DNA from: Symbiopectobacterium purcellii
GTDB taxonomy: Bacteria; Pseudomonadota; Gammaproteobacteria; Enterobacterales; Enterobacteriaceae
Assembly: GCF_019797845.1 (NCBI RefSeq)
Contig: NZ_CP081864.1
Coordinates: forward strand, 1,984,001 to 2,048,000
Direction of reading: 5' to 3'
Length of the DNA stretch: 64,000 bases
The translations under genes and the position numbers were made by a program. The notes beneath the pieces were generated by a model. The model saw nothing but the letters and a program-made list of their open reading frames with translations, was not told the origin of the DNA and ran no database searches. Each line of letters starts with the position of its first letter. Position 1 is the first letter of the stretch. Positions 16,712 to 26,515 of the stretch are shown here, in pieces.

Positions 16712-19700
16712 ATGAGCAAATTTCTTGACCGGTTACGTTACTTTAAACAATTAGCCGAGCCCTTTGCTGATGGGCACGGTCAGACGCTCAATACCAACCG
16801 GGATTGGGAAGACAGTTACCGCAGCCGCTGGCAACACGATAAAGTGGTACGCTCAACGCACGGCGTCAACTGTACGGGATCGTGCAGTTGGAAAATCTAT
16901 GTGAAAAATGGTCTGGTCACCTGGGAAACGCAGCAGACCGACTATCCTCGCACCCGCCCGGACCTGCCGAACCATGAACCGCGCGGTTGCCCACGCGGTG
17001 CCAGCTACTCCTGGTATCTCTACAGCGCCAATCGCCTGAAATACCCGATGATGCGCAAGCGCCTGCTCAAACTGTGGCGCGCAGCCAAACTGGCACATCC
17101 GGATCCCGTCGATGCCTGGGCTTCTATCGTGACCGACCCGGAAAAAGCCGCTTACTACAAGAAAATCCGCGGTCGCGGTGGTTTTGTGCGCTCTGATTGG
17201 AATGAGGTCAACGAACTGATCGCGGCCTCCAACGTGTACACCGCTAAAACCTTTGGGCCCGACCGCATTATCGGATTCTCGCCAATCCCGGCGATGTCGA
17301 TGGTGTCTTATGCCGCAGGGGCGCGCTACCTGTCGCTGCTCGGCGGTGTCTGCCTGAGTTTTTACGATTGGTATTGTGATTTGCCGCCGGCCTCGCCACA
17401 AACCTGGGGCGAGCAGACCGACGTGCCGGAATCCGCGGACTGGTACAACTCGTCATACATCATCGCCTGGGGTTCCAACGTACCGCAAACGCGTACCCCG
17501 GATGCGCACTTCTTTGCCGAAGTGCGTTACAAGGGCACCAAAACCGTGGCCGTCACGCCGGATTATGCGGAAATTGCCAAACTGTGTGACCAATGGCTAA
17601 ATCCGAAACAGGGCACCGACAGCGCCATGGCGCTGGCGATGGGCCATGTGATCCTCAAAGAGTTTCATCTGGATAACCCAAGCCGCTATTTCACTGACTA
17701 TGTGCGCCGCTATACCGACATGCCAATGCTGGTGTTGCTGGAGCCGCGTGAAGCGGGTTACTACGCGGCAGGCCGCATGCTGCGCGCATCCGATTTGCTG
17801 GACAATCTCGGTCAGGAGAATCACCCGCAGTGGAAAACGGTGGCGATTGATGAGCAGAGTGGCAATCTCACCGCGCCGCAAGGCTCCATTGGCTACCGTT
17901 GGGGCGATCAGGGCAAATGGAACCTGGAGCAGCGTGACGGCGTCAGTGGCGAAGAAGTACAACTGCGCCTGAGTCTGCTGGGTGCGCACGATGAAGTGGC
18001 GGACGTTGGTTTCCCGTATTTTGGTGGGCTACCGAGTGAGCACTTCAGCAGCGTTGCCCTTGACGAGGTGTTGCGTCATAAACTGCCGGTAAAACGCCTG
18101 ACGCTGGCCGATGGCAGAGAAGCACTGGTCGCCAGCGTTTATGACCTGACACTGGCGAACTACGGGCTGGATCGCGGACTGAACGATGACAACTGCGCCC
18201 GCAACTATGATGAGGTGAAAGCCTACAGCCCGGCGTGGGCCGAACAGATCACCGGTGTTTCGCGCCATAACATCGTGCGTATCGCCCGCGAATTTGCGGA
18301 TAACGCTGACAAAACCCACGGCCGTTCGATGATTATCGTCGGTGCCGGTATCAACCACTGGTACCACATGGACATGAACTACCGTGGCTTAATCAATATG
18401 CTGGTGTTCTGCGGCTGCGTCGGCCAAAGCGGTGGCGGTTGGGCACACTATGTCGGGCAGGAAAAGCTGCGTCCGCAAACCGGCTGGACGCCGCTGGCAT
18501 TCGGTCTTGACTGGCAGCGTCCGCCGCGCCACATGAACAGCACGTCATTCTTTTACAACCACTCCAGCCAGTGGCGTTACGAAACGGTAGCACCGCAGGA
18601 ATTCCTGTCGCCGCTGGCGGATAAATCCCGTTTTACCGGCAGTATGATCGATTTCAACGTGCGTGCTGAACGCATGGGCTGGCTGCCCTCTGCGCCGCAG
18701 TTGAATGTCAATCCGCTCAGTATTGCCGCCAGCGCGCAGCAAGCGGGAATGACGCCGCAAGAGTATGCCGTACAGGCGCTGAAAGCGGGCACTATCGCGT
18801 TTGCCGCTGAACAGCCGGACAACCCGCAAAACTTCCCGCGTAACCTGTTTATCTGGCGTTCTAACCTGTTGGGGTCGTCCGGTAAAGGGCACGAATACAT
18901 GCTCAAATACCTGCTCGGCACTGAACACGGTCTGCAAGGTCAGGATCTCGGTAAGCAGGGCGGCGTTATGCCGGAAGAGGTGGAGTGGCAGGCGCAGGGC
19001 GGTGAAGGCAAGCTGGATCTGGTGGTGACGCTGGATTTCCGTATGTCCAGCACCTGTCTCTATTCCGATATCGTATTGCCGACGGCCACCTGGTACGAAA
19101 AAGACGACATGAATACCTCGGATATGCATCCGTTTATTCATCCGTTGTCAGCGGCGGTCGATCCTGCCTGGGATGCCAAGAGTGATTGGGAAATCTACAA
19201 AGGCATTGCCAAAACCTTCTCGCGTGTGTGCCAGGGGCACCTTGGCGTGGAAAGCGATCTGGTGACGTTGCCGATCCAACACGATTCCGCGGCGGAACTG
19301 GCGCAGCCGTTCGGCGTGGATGACTGGAAAAAGGGCGAGTGCGATCTGATCCCCGGCAAAACCTCACCGCACCTGATGGTGGTTGAACGGGATTACCCGA
19401 ATCTCTATGAGCGCTACACCTCGGTGGGCCCGTTGCTGGACAAACTGGGTAACGGCGGTAAAGGCATTGGGTGGAATACCCAAACTGAAGTCGATTTCCT
19501 AAAAAAACTCAACTACACCAAGGCGGAAGGGGCAGCAGCAGGGCGGCCAAAAATTGACACCGCTATCGACGCGGCGGAAATGATCCTGACGCTGGCACCG
19601 GAAACCAACGGCCAGGTGGCGGTAAAAGCCTGGGAGGCGTTGAGCAAATTTACCGGTCGCGATCACACGCATCTGGCGCTGAACAAAGAAGATGAAAAAA

Positions 19701-20461
19701 TCCGCTTCCGTGATATTCAGGCCCAGCCGCGCAAAATCATCTCCAGCCCGACCTGGTCGGGTTTGGAAGATGAACACGTCTCCTACAATGCCTGCTACAC
19801 CAACGTGCATGAGCTGATCCCGTGGCGCACGCTGTCAGGCCGTCAGCAGTTGTATCAAGATCATGAATGGATGCGCGCCTTTGGCGAAAGCCTGCTGGTG
19901 TACCGCCCACCGGTGATTAATCAGAAACCAAACGGCAACCCGGAGAAGCCGCTCAACTTCCTGACGCCGCACCAGAAGTGGGGCATTCACTCCACCTACA
20001 GCGACAACCTGCTGATGCTGACGTTGGGGCGCGGTGGGCCGGTTATCTGGCTGAGTGAGGATGATGCCCGGGATTTGGGCATTGTGGACAACGACTGGGT
20101 GGAAGCATTCAACACCAACGGTGCGCTGACGGCACGCGCGGTGGTCAGCCAACGCGTACCGGCAGGCATGACCATGATGTACCACGCGCAGGAGCGCATC
20201 GTGAACCTGCCCGGATCAGAGATCACCGCCCAGCGCGGCGGTATTCATAACTCGGTGACGCGTATTACGCCAAAGCCCACGCACATGATCGGTGGTTATG
20301 CGCAGCTAGCCTATGGCTTTAACTACTACGGTACGGTCGGGTGTAACCGCGATGAATTTGTGGTGGTGCGCAAAATGAAACGTATCGATTGGCTGGATGA
20401 TGAAGACCAGGATTACCAACAGCCCGCAGCCCACTCACTGACCGCGCAGGAGAAAGCCTGA
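16712..20461 (+). CDS. narG: Respiratory nitrate reductase A, alpha subunit
   Basis: NarG is the molybdo-bis-MGD catalytic subunit that reduces nitrate to nitrite on the cytoplasmic face of the inner membrane. The 1249-residue product (E. coli 1247) carries the FS0 iron-sulfur ligands in HGVNCTGSCSWKIYVKNG and downstream GCPRGASYSWYLY, and the N-terminal leader region MSKFLDRLRYFK. The start at 16712 has a GGAG site; an upstream in-frame ATG at 16622 lies near the predicted transcription start and was rejected. The stop codon shares one base with the narH start (TGATG). It is first gene of narGHJI, expected to be induced by FNR and NarL. Confidence 0.98.
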   Translation: MSKFLDRLRYFKQLAEPFADGHGQTLNTNRDWEDSYRSRWQHDKVVRSTHGVNCTGSCSWKIYVKNGLVTWETQQTDYPRTRPDLPNHEPRGCPRGASYSWYLYSANRLKYPMMRKRLLKLWRAAKLAHPDPVDAWASIVTDPEKAAYYKKIRGRGGFVRSDWNEVNELIAASNVYTAKTFGPDRIIGFSPIPAMSMVSYAAGARYLSLLGGVCLSFYDWYCDLPPASPQTWGEQTDVPESADWYNSSYIIAWGSNVPQTRTPDAHFFAEVRYKGTKTVAVTPDYAEIAKLCDQWLNPKQGTDSAMALAMGHVILKEFHLDNPSRYFTDYVRRYTDMPMLVLLEPREAGYYAAGRMLRASDLLDNLGQENHPQWKTVAIDEQSGNLTAPQGSIGYRWGDQGKWNLEQRDGVSGEEVQLRLSLLGAHDEVADVGFPYFGGLPSEHFSSVALDEVLRHKLPVKRLTLADGREALVASVYDLTLANYGLDRGLNDDNCARNYDEVKAYSPAWAEQITGVSRHNIVRIAREFADNADKTHGRSMIIVGAGINHWYHMDMNYRGLINMLVFCGCVGQSGGGWAHYVGQEKLRPQTGWTPLAFGLDWQRPPRHMNSTSFFYNHSSQWRYETVAPQEFLSPLADKSRFTGSMIDFNVRAERMGWLPSAPQLNVNPLSIAASAQQAGMTPQEYAVQALKAGTIAFAAEQPDNPQNFPRNLFIWRSNLLGSSGKGHEYMLKYLLGTEHGLQGQDLGKQGGVMPEEVEWQAQGGEGKLDLVVTLDFRMSSTCLYSDIVLPTATWYEKDDMNTSDMHPFIHPLSAAVDPAWDAKSDWEIYKGIAKTFSRVCQGHLGVESDLVTLPIQHDSAAELAQPFGVDDWKKGECDLIPGKTSPHLMVVERDYPNLYERYTSVGPLLDKLGNGGKGIGWNTQTEVDFLKKLNYTKAEGAAAGRPKIDTAIDAAEMILTLAPETNGQVAVKAWEALSKFTGRDHTHLALNKEDEKIRFRDIQAQPRKIISSPTWSGLEDEHVSYNACYTNVHELIPWRTLSGRQQLYQDHEWMRAFGESLLVYRPPVINQKPNGNPEKPLNFLTPHQKWGIHSTYSDNLLMLTLGRGGPVIWLSEDDARDLGIVDNDWVEAFNTNGALTARAVVSQRVPAGMTMMYHAQERIVNLPGSEITAQRGGIHNSVTRITPKPTHMIGGYAQLAYGFNYYGTVGCNRDEFVVVRKMKRIDWLDDEDQDYQQPAAHSLTAQEKA

Positions 20462-22017
20462 TGAAAATTCGTTCCCAAGTGGGCATGGTGCTGAATCTGG
20501 ATAAATGCATCGGCTGTCATACCTGCTCCGTTACCTGTAAAAACGTCTGGACCAGCCGCGAAGGGATGGAATACGCCTGGTTCAACAACGTCGAAACCAA
20601 ACCGGGTGTGGGCTATCCCCACGCCTGGGAAGATCAGGACAAATGGAAAGGCGGCTGGATCCGTAAAATCAGCGGCAAACTTGAACCGCGCATGGGCAAC
20701 CGCGTCAGCGTACTGTCCAAGATTTTTGCCAATCCGGATGTGCCGCAAATCGATGACTATTATGAGCCGTTTGACTACGACTATGAAAACCTGCGCAAAG
20801 CGCCGGAAGGGAAGCATCAGCCGATAGCGCGTCCGAGCTCGCTGATTACCGGTCAGCGCATGAAGAAAATCGAAATGGGGCCGAACTGGGAAGATGACCT
20901 GGGCGGTGAGTTTAGCGGACGTGCCAAAGATAAAAACTTTGAGCATATGCAAAAGGAGATGTACGGCCAGTTCGAAAACACCTTCATGATGTATTTGCCG
21001 CGCCTGTGTGAGCACTGTCTGAACCCGGCCTGCGTTGCGACCTGCCCGAGCGGTGCGATTTACAAACGGGGTGAAGATGGCATTGTGCTGATCGATCAGG
21101 ATAAATGCCGCGGCTGGCGCATGTGCCTGACCGGCTGCCCGTACAAAAAAATCTACTTCAACTGGAAGAGCGGAAAATCCGAAAAATGCATCTTCTGCTA
21201 CCCGCGCATCGAAAGCGGGCAACCGACCCTCTGCGCTGAAACCTGTGTTGGCCGTATCCGTTATCTCGGTGTGCTGCTGTACGACGCCGATCGTATCGCG
21301 GAAGCGGCGGCCACAGAAAATGAGCAGGATCTCTACCAGCGTCAGCTTGATGTCTTCCTCGACCCGAACGATCCAGACGTGATTGCTCAGGCGCTGAAAG
21401 ACGGCGTACCGCGCGGGGTTATCGAAGCGGCACAGCAATCACCGGTCTACAAAATGGCGATGGAGTGGAAGTTGGCGCTGCCGCTGCACCCGGAATATCG
21501 CACGCTGCCCATGGTGTGGTACGTGCCGCCGTTGTCACCGATCCAATCTGCCGCCGATGCGGGCGTGCTGGCACACAGCGGTGTGTTGCCGGACGTGGAA
21601 AGTCTGCGTATTACGGTGCAGTACCTGGCCGATCTGCTGACGGCGGGCGATACCGCACCGGTACTGTTGGCGCTGAAACGCATGCTGGCAATGCGCCACT
21701 TTAAACGGGCAGAAACGGTAGACGGGGCGATCGATACCCGCGCGCTGGAACAGGTGGGTTTGACCGAATCTCAGGCGCAGGAAATGTACCGCTATCTGGC
21801 GATTGCCAACTATGAAGATCGCTTCGTGGTGCCGTCTAGCCACCGTGAATTGGCGCGTGACGCCTTTCCTGAAAGCAAAGGGTGCGGTTTCAGCTTCGGC
21901 GACGGTTGCCACGGCAGCGACAGCAAATTCAACCTGTTTAACAGCAAACGCATTGATGCCATTGATGTCACCAGCAAAACGCGTGACATGAACAGCAAAG
22001 TGATGCAGAAGGATTGA
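20461..22017 (+). CDS. narH: Respiratory nitrate reductase A, beta subunit
   Basis: NarH is the four-cluster iron-sulfur subunit that carries electrons from NarI to NarG. In the 518-residue product the cysteine groups are clear: CIGCHTCSVTCK, CEHCLNPACVATCP, CRGWRMCLTGCP (where a Trp replaces one Cys, as in the family's 3Fe-4S cluster) and CIFC...CAETC. The C-terminus is a few residues longer than in E. coli (512). The start overlaps the narG stop by one base, and the stop is coupled to narJ in the same way. Confidence 0.98.
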   Translation: MKIRSQVGMVLNLDKCIGCHTCSVTCKNVWTSREGMEYAWFNNVETKPGVGYPHAWEDQDKWKGGWIRKISGKLEPRMGNRVSVLSKIFANPDVPQIDDYYEPFDYDYENLRKAPEGKHQPIARPSSLITGQRMKKIEMGPNWEDDLGGEFSGRAKDKNFEHMQKEMYGQFENTFMMYLPRLCEHCLNPACVATCPSGAIYKRGEDGIVLIDQDKCRGWRMCLTGCPYKKIYFNWKSGKSEKCIFCYPRIESGQPTLCAETCVGRIRYLGVLLYDADRIAEAAATENEQDLYQRQLDVFLDPNDPDVIAQALKDGVPRGVIEAAQQSPVYKMAMEWKLALPLHPEYRTLPMVWYVPPLSPIQSAADAGVLAHSGVLPDVESLRITVQYLADLLTAGDTAPVLLALKRMLAMRHFKRAETVDGAIDTRALEQVGLTESQAQEMYRYLAIANYEDRFVVPSSHRELARDAFPESKGCGFSFGDGCHGSDSKFNLFNSKRIDAIDVTSKTRDMNSKVMQKD

Positions 22018-22751
22018 TGATGATGACGTTACGCATTATTGCCCGCCTGCTCGATTATCCCGATGGGGAACTGTGGGCGCATCATCAGGAACTGATTGAG
22101 GTGCTGGCACAAGATGACATGCTGTCATCGCCACTGCGTGAGCCATTAGCGCGGTTTATCCGGCAACAGTGTGCACAGGATCTGCTGGATAAGCAGGCCC
22201 AATACTGCGCGCTGTTCGACCGGGGCCGCGCGACGTCGCTGCTGTTGTTCGAACATGTGCACGGTGAATCGCGCGATCGCGGCCAGGCGATGGTGGACCT
22301 GATGCAGCATTACCACGCGGCGGGTCTTGAGCTGGATTGTCGCGAACTGCCGGATTTTCTGCCGCTCTATCTCGAATACCTCTCGCGATTGGCATCAGCA
22401 GAAAGTCGTGCGGGACTATTGGATATCGCGCCCATTCTGGCCTTGCTCGGCGCACGTTTACAGCGGCGCAACAGCGATTATGCCCTGTTGTTCGATGTGT
22501 TGCTGACGCTTTCTGGTAGCGCCTTAAAAAGTGACGATGTCACGCACAAAGTGGCGGACGAAGCCCGTGACGACACACCGCAGGCGTTGGATGCGGTTTG
22601 GGAAGAAGAGCAGGTGAAGTTCTTTGCGGATAAAGGGTGCGACAGTGCGCAGCAGACCGCGCACCAGCGTCGTTTTGCAGGCGCGGTAGTACCCCAGTAT
22701 CTGGATCTTGACGCACAACCTGCCGGAGGAAAAAACCATGCACTACGTTAA
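22017..22751 (+). CDS. narJ: Nitrate reductase maturation chaperone NarJ
   Basis: NarJ is a cytoplasmic chaperone for molybdenum cofactor insertion into NarG and membrane attachment; it is not part of the final enzyme. Hallmark blocks are [29 protein letters not shown] and [23 protein letters not shown]. Three consecutive ATG codons (22017, 22020, 22023) follow an AAGGA site; the first overlaps the narH stop. Comparison with E. coli suggests the effective start is near [13 protein letters not shown]. The 3' end overlaps narI by 14 bases. Confidence 0.95.
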   Translation: MMMTLRIIARLLDYPDGELWAHHQELIEVLAQDDMLSSPLREPLARFIRQQCAQDLLDKQAQYCALFDRGRATSLLLFEHVHGESRDRGQAMVDLMQHYHAAGLELDCRELPDFLPLYLEYLSRLASAESRAGLLDIAPILALLGARLQRRNSDYALLFDVLLTLSGSALKSDDVTHKVADEARDDTPQALDAVWEEEQVKFFADKGCDSAQQTAHQRRFAGAVVPQYLDLDAQPAGGKNHALR

Positions 22752-23415
22752 TATGCTGTTGTTTGATATCTACCCTTATCTGGCTGGCACGGTTTTTCTG
22801 GTGGGAAGCTGGCTGCGCTATGACTATGGGCAATACTCATGGCGTGCCGGTTCTAGCCAGATGCTGGATAAAAAGGGCATGCGCTTGGCCTCAAACCTGT
22901 TTCACCTGGGGATCTTAGGGATTTTTGCTGGTCACTTTTTGGGGATGCTTACACCGCACTGGATGTATGAAGCCTTTTTGCCCATTGAGGTAAAGCAAAA
23001 AATGGCGATGATTGGTGGTGGATCGGCCGGTGTACTGACGTTCGTGGGCGGTATTTTGTTGCTTAAGCGCCGGCTCACTCATCCGCGCATTCGCGCTACA
23101 TCGAGCGTAGGCGATATTCTCATCCTGTCGTTGTTGGTGATTCAGGCCGGGTTGGGGCTGTTGACCATTCCGTTTTCCGCGCAGCACATGGACGGCAGCG
23201 AAATGATGAAATTGGTCGGCTGGGCGCAGTCGATTGTGACCTTCCACGGCGGCGCATCGGCACACCTGGAAGGTGTTGCCTGGGTGTTCAAACTGCATAT
23301 TGTGCTCGGGTTGACCCTGTTTGTGATGTTTCCGTTCTGCCGCCTGGTTCACATCTGGAGCGCGCCGGTAGAATATCTCACGCGTCGTTATCAGTTGGTG
23401 CGCAATCGCCGCTAA
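22738..23415 (+). CDS. narI: Respiratory nitrate reductase A, gamma subunit (cytochrome b)
   Basis: NarI is the membrane diheme cytochrome b that oxidises quinol and passes electrons to NarH. The 225-residue product, the same length as in E. coli, has five hydrophobic spans. Candidate heme histidines lie in [15 protein letters not shown] and in the C-terminal [25 protein letters not shown]. The start at 22738 has a GGAGG site. A strong bidirectional terminator ends the operon. Confidence 0.97.
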   Translation: MHYVNMLLFDIYPYLAGTVFLVGSWLRYDYGQYSWRAGSSQMLDKKGMRLASNLFHLGILGIFAGHFLGMLTPHWMYEAFLPIEVKQKMAMIGGGSAGVLTFVGGILLLKRRLTHPRIRATSSVGDILILSLLVIQAGLGLLTIPFSAQHMDGSEMMKLVGWAQSIVTFHGGASAHLEGVAWVFKLHIVLGLTLFVMFPFCRLVHIWSAPVEYLTRRYQLVRNRR

Positions 23416-23432
23416 GCGATACCGATATAGAA

Positions 23433-23463
23433 AATCCCGCCGTTATTCAGCGGGATTTTTTTT
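23433..23463 (+). terminator. Rho-independent terminator of narGHJI
   Basis: An 8-bp stem (AATCCCGC / GCGGGATT) is followed by a run of T residues to 23463. An A run on the other side makes it usable from the convergent ulaA-like gene as well. Confidence 0.9.
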
Positions 23464-23478
23464 GTTCCTGTATTGCTG

Positions 23479-24756
23479 TTATTTAAACAGCCCCAGCACA
23501 AAATTCAGGATCAGCGATGGAATGGTGAAATCCGGGTCAGCAAAGGTCACCCCTTTCGCGCCCAGATCGGCAAACAGCGGCAGCGTAAGGGCAGGCAATA
23601 CACAAAGCAACAGCCCATTGATAAAGCTGGCAACGATGGCACCTCTGAATCCGCCAGTCGCATTGCCGAAAATGGCTGCTGCGCCGCCGGTGATAAAGCT
23701 CGCCATAATGCCGGGGACAATGATCGGCAGGCCGATAAACGGAAAGATCAAAATACAAATCAACTCAACCAGGAAGCTCACCAAAAAACCGATCAGCGTC
23801 GCGTTCGGCGCTTTATCGAACAACACCATCACGTCAACCGCAGGAACTGCTCCGGGGGCGAAGACTTTGGCAAATCCCTTAAATGCCGGAACGATTTCAG
23901 CCGTAAACAGGCCGACGCCCGCTTTTGCCAAATAGAGACCACAGGCGAAGGTAGCGGATTGCTCCAAAATGAAAATCAGCACGTTTTTATCCGCCGCGCC
24001 GCTACCATATACCATTACCATGGCGTCTTTAATTTGCGGTTGGGTGGCAAAAATGCAGGAGATAACCAGCAAGATAAGCATGGTCAGCAACGTGGCGACA
24101 TTCGGCTCGCGCAAAAAGTCGAAGCGATTACTGATTTCCAAATGCTCGGTGTCATGCTGGGTGTTACCAAACCATTTCCCCATGTAAGAGCCTAGAATAT
24201 AGGAGGAAATTGCCGCATGGGAGATAGAGTATTCATCAGAACCGATGATTTTACGGCTGAATCGCCCTAACACATGAGGAGCAAATGCCATGTAGAACCC
24301 GATGAATACCGATGCGATGATAACGATAGACATCACGCTGTAGCCTAATTGCGCTAAGACGGCGGTCAGCGCGAAGGCCATAAACAACACCAGATGCAGC
24401 GATAAATAGATATTTTTCATACGGGTAAAACGAGCTAACAAGATATTGATGATCATAGAGAACAGCAATATCAATGCTGCGGTGGCACCTATTTTGTCAA
24501 TAGTCGCTGCCATAATGGCTTCATTGCTGGGCACGACACCAACAATGTTAAAGGCATGAGAAAATAAACTGCTAAAAGCGGTAAGCACTTTCATTAAAAT
24601 GCCGCCACCCACTTTTATCATGGTAAAACCAATAAAAGACAGAAATGTCCCGGTTATTAATCGCGATAGCGTGGCTTTTTGGAATAATAATCCTAAAAAA
24701 GCGACGATGGCGATGATGACAGACGGCGTTTTAACCAGACTTAATAATATGTCCAT
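23479..24756 (-). CDS. PTS IIC component, UlaA/SgaT (ascorbate) family
   Basis: The 425-residue product is a polytopic membrane protein of the PTS L-ascorbate IIC family, with blocks such as GSDEYSISHAAISSYILGSYMGKWFGN, AKAGVGLFTAEIVPAFKGFA and VPAVDVMVLFDKAPNATLIGF. Such proteins import a sugar acid or related sugar with phosphorylation by IIB and IIA partners. No IIA, IIB or sugar-phosphate enzyme is adjacent, so the substrate cannot be inferred and the partners would have to be encoded elsewhere. The start at 24756 (MDILLSLVK) has AGGG five bases upstream. It ends at the shared nar terminator. Confidence 0.88.
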   Translation of the reverse strand: MDILLSLVKTPSVIIAIVAFLGLLFQKATLSRLITGTFLSFIGFTMIKVGGGILMKVLTAFSSLFSHAFNIVGVVPSNEAIMAATIDKIGATAALILLFSMIINILLARFTRMKNIYLSLHLVLFMAFALTAVLAQLGYSVMSIVIIASVFIGFYMAFAPHVLGRFSRKIIGSDEYSISHAAISSYILGSYMGKWFGNTQHDTEHLEISNRFDFLREPNVATLLTMLILLVISCIFATQPQIKDAMVMVYGSGAADKNVLIFILEQSATFACGLYLAKAGVGLFTAEIVPAFKGFAKVFAPGAVPAVDVMVLFDKAPNATLIGFLVSFLVELICILIFPFIGLPIIVPGIMASFITGGAAAIFGNATGGFRGAIVASFINGLLLCVLPALTLPLFADLGAKGVTFADPDFTIPSLILNFVLGLFK

Positions 24757-24880
24757 GTTGACCCTGTAGATATAGTGATGACTAACGTACTTGCATAACA
24801 GCGGCTCTTGGCACAGCGGTACAGGAGAACAAACGTGGCCGTTCCCGCCAATGTTATGCGACATGCGTTGACGTTATTAA

Positions 24881-24986
24881 GAGCCTATCCCAATTGGCCA
24901 CCTTTCCTGCCTGCGTGAACTGTAATTTCGGCATACTCTCGGTGGCGCAAACAGGCTGCGTCAATGACGCCTATTGGGATAGGCTC
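24881..24986. repeat. Palindromic MITE-like intergenic element
   Basis: This 106-bp element is bounded by 17-bp inverted repeats that match at 16 positions (GAGCCTATCCCAATTGG at the left, CCTATTGGGATAGGCTC at the right). It contains no reading frame of note. The structure fits a short non-autonomous repeat of the kind scattered through enterobacterial intergenic regions. I could not test its copy number. Confidence 0.65.
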
Positions 24987-25498
24987 TGCATCTTTAAAAT
25001 TTAGCGTTACGATAATTATTACCCTATTACTACAGCACGAATAACACATTTTTCTCAGCGTATTTTTTTTAATATGAGATCTGAATCTAAAAAAATAAAA
25101 CACCGCTCCCAAATTGTAAAACATTGTTTCTTTCTTTTGTAAATAAGAATACTGCTAATTAACACAAGGTGGTTTTACTAGTTGGTTTTTCTGGGTAAAC
25201 ACTGGTTAATTTTTTGTTATTGTTCTTTTGTAAAATATCAATCATAAAGAGTTTTATCTATCGAATAGGTTTTATTTTTTGTTTTAAGAATGAAACTACA
25301 CGCTATTAAATATGATGAATTTTCTTAGGTTGGTCGGGCGGTATTAATAGTAAACCTTTAATCTTCAATTACATTGTCCATAAAGCGTTGCAACGCAAGA
25401 TAACTTGCTCGCTGCCATTTTTGCCTATACTTGATCAAGAACGGGTCGTTCGCGTGTGTCTTGGATACGCGTTTTCATGGGTAAAACACGAGGTGGTT
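24987..25498. other. AT-rich gene-free region
   Basis: About 510 bases, clearly more AT-rich than the flanks and full of A and T runs. No supported gene or convincing RNA structure was seen. It contains the promoter of yeaQ near its right end. Confidence 0.6.
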
Positions 25499-25747
25499 AT
25501 GGGAATCTTGTCCTGGATTATCTTTGGGTTGATCGCCGGTATTTTGGCAAAATGGATCATGCCGGGCAAAGACGGGGGTGGTCTTATTATTACGGTACTG
25601 CTCGGCATCGTCGGCGCGGTGGTGGGCGGTTATATCAGCACTTTCTTTGGGTTTGGTCGCGTGGACGGTTTCAATCTTGGCAGCTTTTGTGTTGCAGTGA
25701 TTGGCGCTCTGGTGGTGCTATTGGTGTACCGTAAAATTCGTGAGTAA
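25499..25747 (+). CDS. yeaQ: GlsB/YeaQ/YmgE-family small membrane protein
   Basis: The 82-residue product has three hydrophobic segments and the family pattern GLIAGILAKWIMPGKDGGG ... GIVGAVVGGYIS. It is nearly identical in layout to E. coli YeaQ (82 residues). The family (transglycosylase-associated protein) is linked to general stress, but its biochemical role is unknown. The start at 25499 has GAGG six bases upstream; a longer in-frame extension was rejected. Confidence 0.92.
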   Translation: MGILSWIIFGLIAGILAKWIMPGKDGGGLIITVLLGIVGAVVGGYISTFFGFGRVDGFNLGSFCVAVIGALVVLLVYRKIRE

Positions 25748-25782
25748 TCGACGGTGGCGGGATAACTTTCCCGCCTTTATCC

Positions 25783-26394
25783 CTATAGATAAGGCCACAG
25801 GGTGAGGCCCAGCAGCAGGATTCCACCGCCGAGATTGATAGTGGTTTCCATCCTCCGCATAGTGATTGTGCGCGCCGAACGCAGCAGCACCAGCGTTGTC
25901 AGCAGTAACCACCCGCCCATGATGGCGACGTGCACCGTTGCCAGCGCCATAAAACTCATCGCGCTCTGTGCCAGTCTATCACGCTCAGGCGCGGCGCCGG
26001 CAAACAGAGGCACTACCGTCACATACAGTAAAATGGCTTTGATATTGAGCACATTGGCAACGTAGGCAGTGCGAATCCCCAATGAACGTCCGGACGCAGG
26101 GGCGTGTGCAGAACCTTGCCAGCCGCGTTGTATCAGGCGCAATGCCAGATAGACCAGGTAGCCGGTGCCGAGCAGTGTGAGCACGCGCATCAGTACGGGA
26201 TAGTGTAGCAACAGCGCTGAGATCCCAATGCTTGCCAGTATCGCGTGCGTATATATGCCCAATGCGGTGCCGGCAATTATACGCAGTACGCCACGAGCAC
26301 CCTGTGTCACCGCATTATTGAGCGCTAACGTTAAGCTGGCCCCAGGTGCCAGGGCGATGGGCATCATGGTAGCGATAAATCCGATTACATCCAT
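25783..26394 (-). CDS. LysE/RhtB-family amino-acid exporter
   Basis: The 203-residue product has about six hydrophobic segments. The family signature appears near the N-terminus (PIALAPGASLTLALNNAVTQGARGVLRIIAGTALGI). LysE/RhtB proteins export amino acids or their derivatives. The specific substrate is unknown. The start at 26394 (MDVIGFIATM) matches the family; an upstream frame to 26529 overlaps the ATPase gene and was rejected. It follows the PotA-like gene on the same strand, separated by a hairpin. Confidence 0.87.
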   Translation of the reverse strand: MDVIGFIATMMPIALAPGASLTLALNNAVTQGARGVLRIIAGTALGIYTHAILASIGISALLLHYPVLMRVLTLLGTGYLVYLALRLIQRGWQGSAHAPASGRSLGIRTAYVANVLNIKAILLYVTVVPLFAGAAPERDRLAQSAMSFMALATVHVAIMGGWLLLTTLVLLRSARTITMRRMETTINLGGGILLLGLTLWPYL

Positions 26395-26487
26395 GTGGTT
26401 AGCCGAAAAAGTGTCTGTTTGCTGATGGTAGCAAATCGTGACCTGAAAGGCTGTGACAAGAAGAGAAGATTTGGCGTTGAATAGCAA

Positions 26488-26506
26488 ACCCGGGCTGAAC
26501 CCGGGT
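26488..26506 (-). terminator. Terminator-like stem-loop after the PotA-like gene
   Basis: A 7-bp GC-rich stem (ACCCGGG / CCCGGGT) with a 5-base loop lies ten bases beyond the ATPase stop codon. The minus strand continues TTTGC, so the U tract is short. Confidence 0.55.
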
Positions 26507-26515
26507 AGGTGGTGG

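Noticed and set aside
20413..21438. 341-codon open frame antisense to narH
   Set aside because: It lies entirely over the well-conserved narH frame, has no recognisable family, and open antisense frames are common opposite GC-rich genes.
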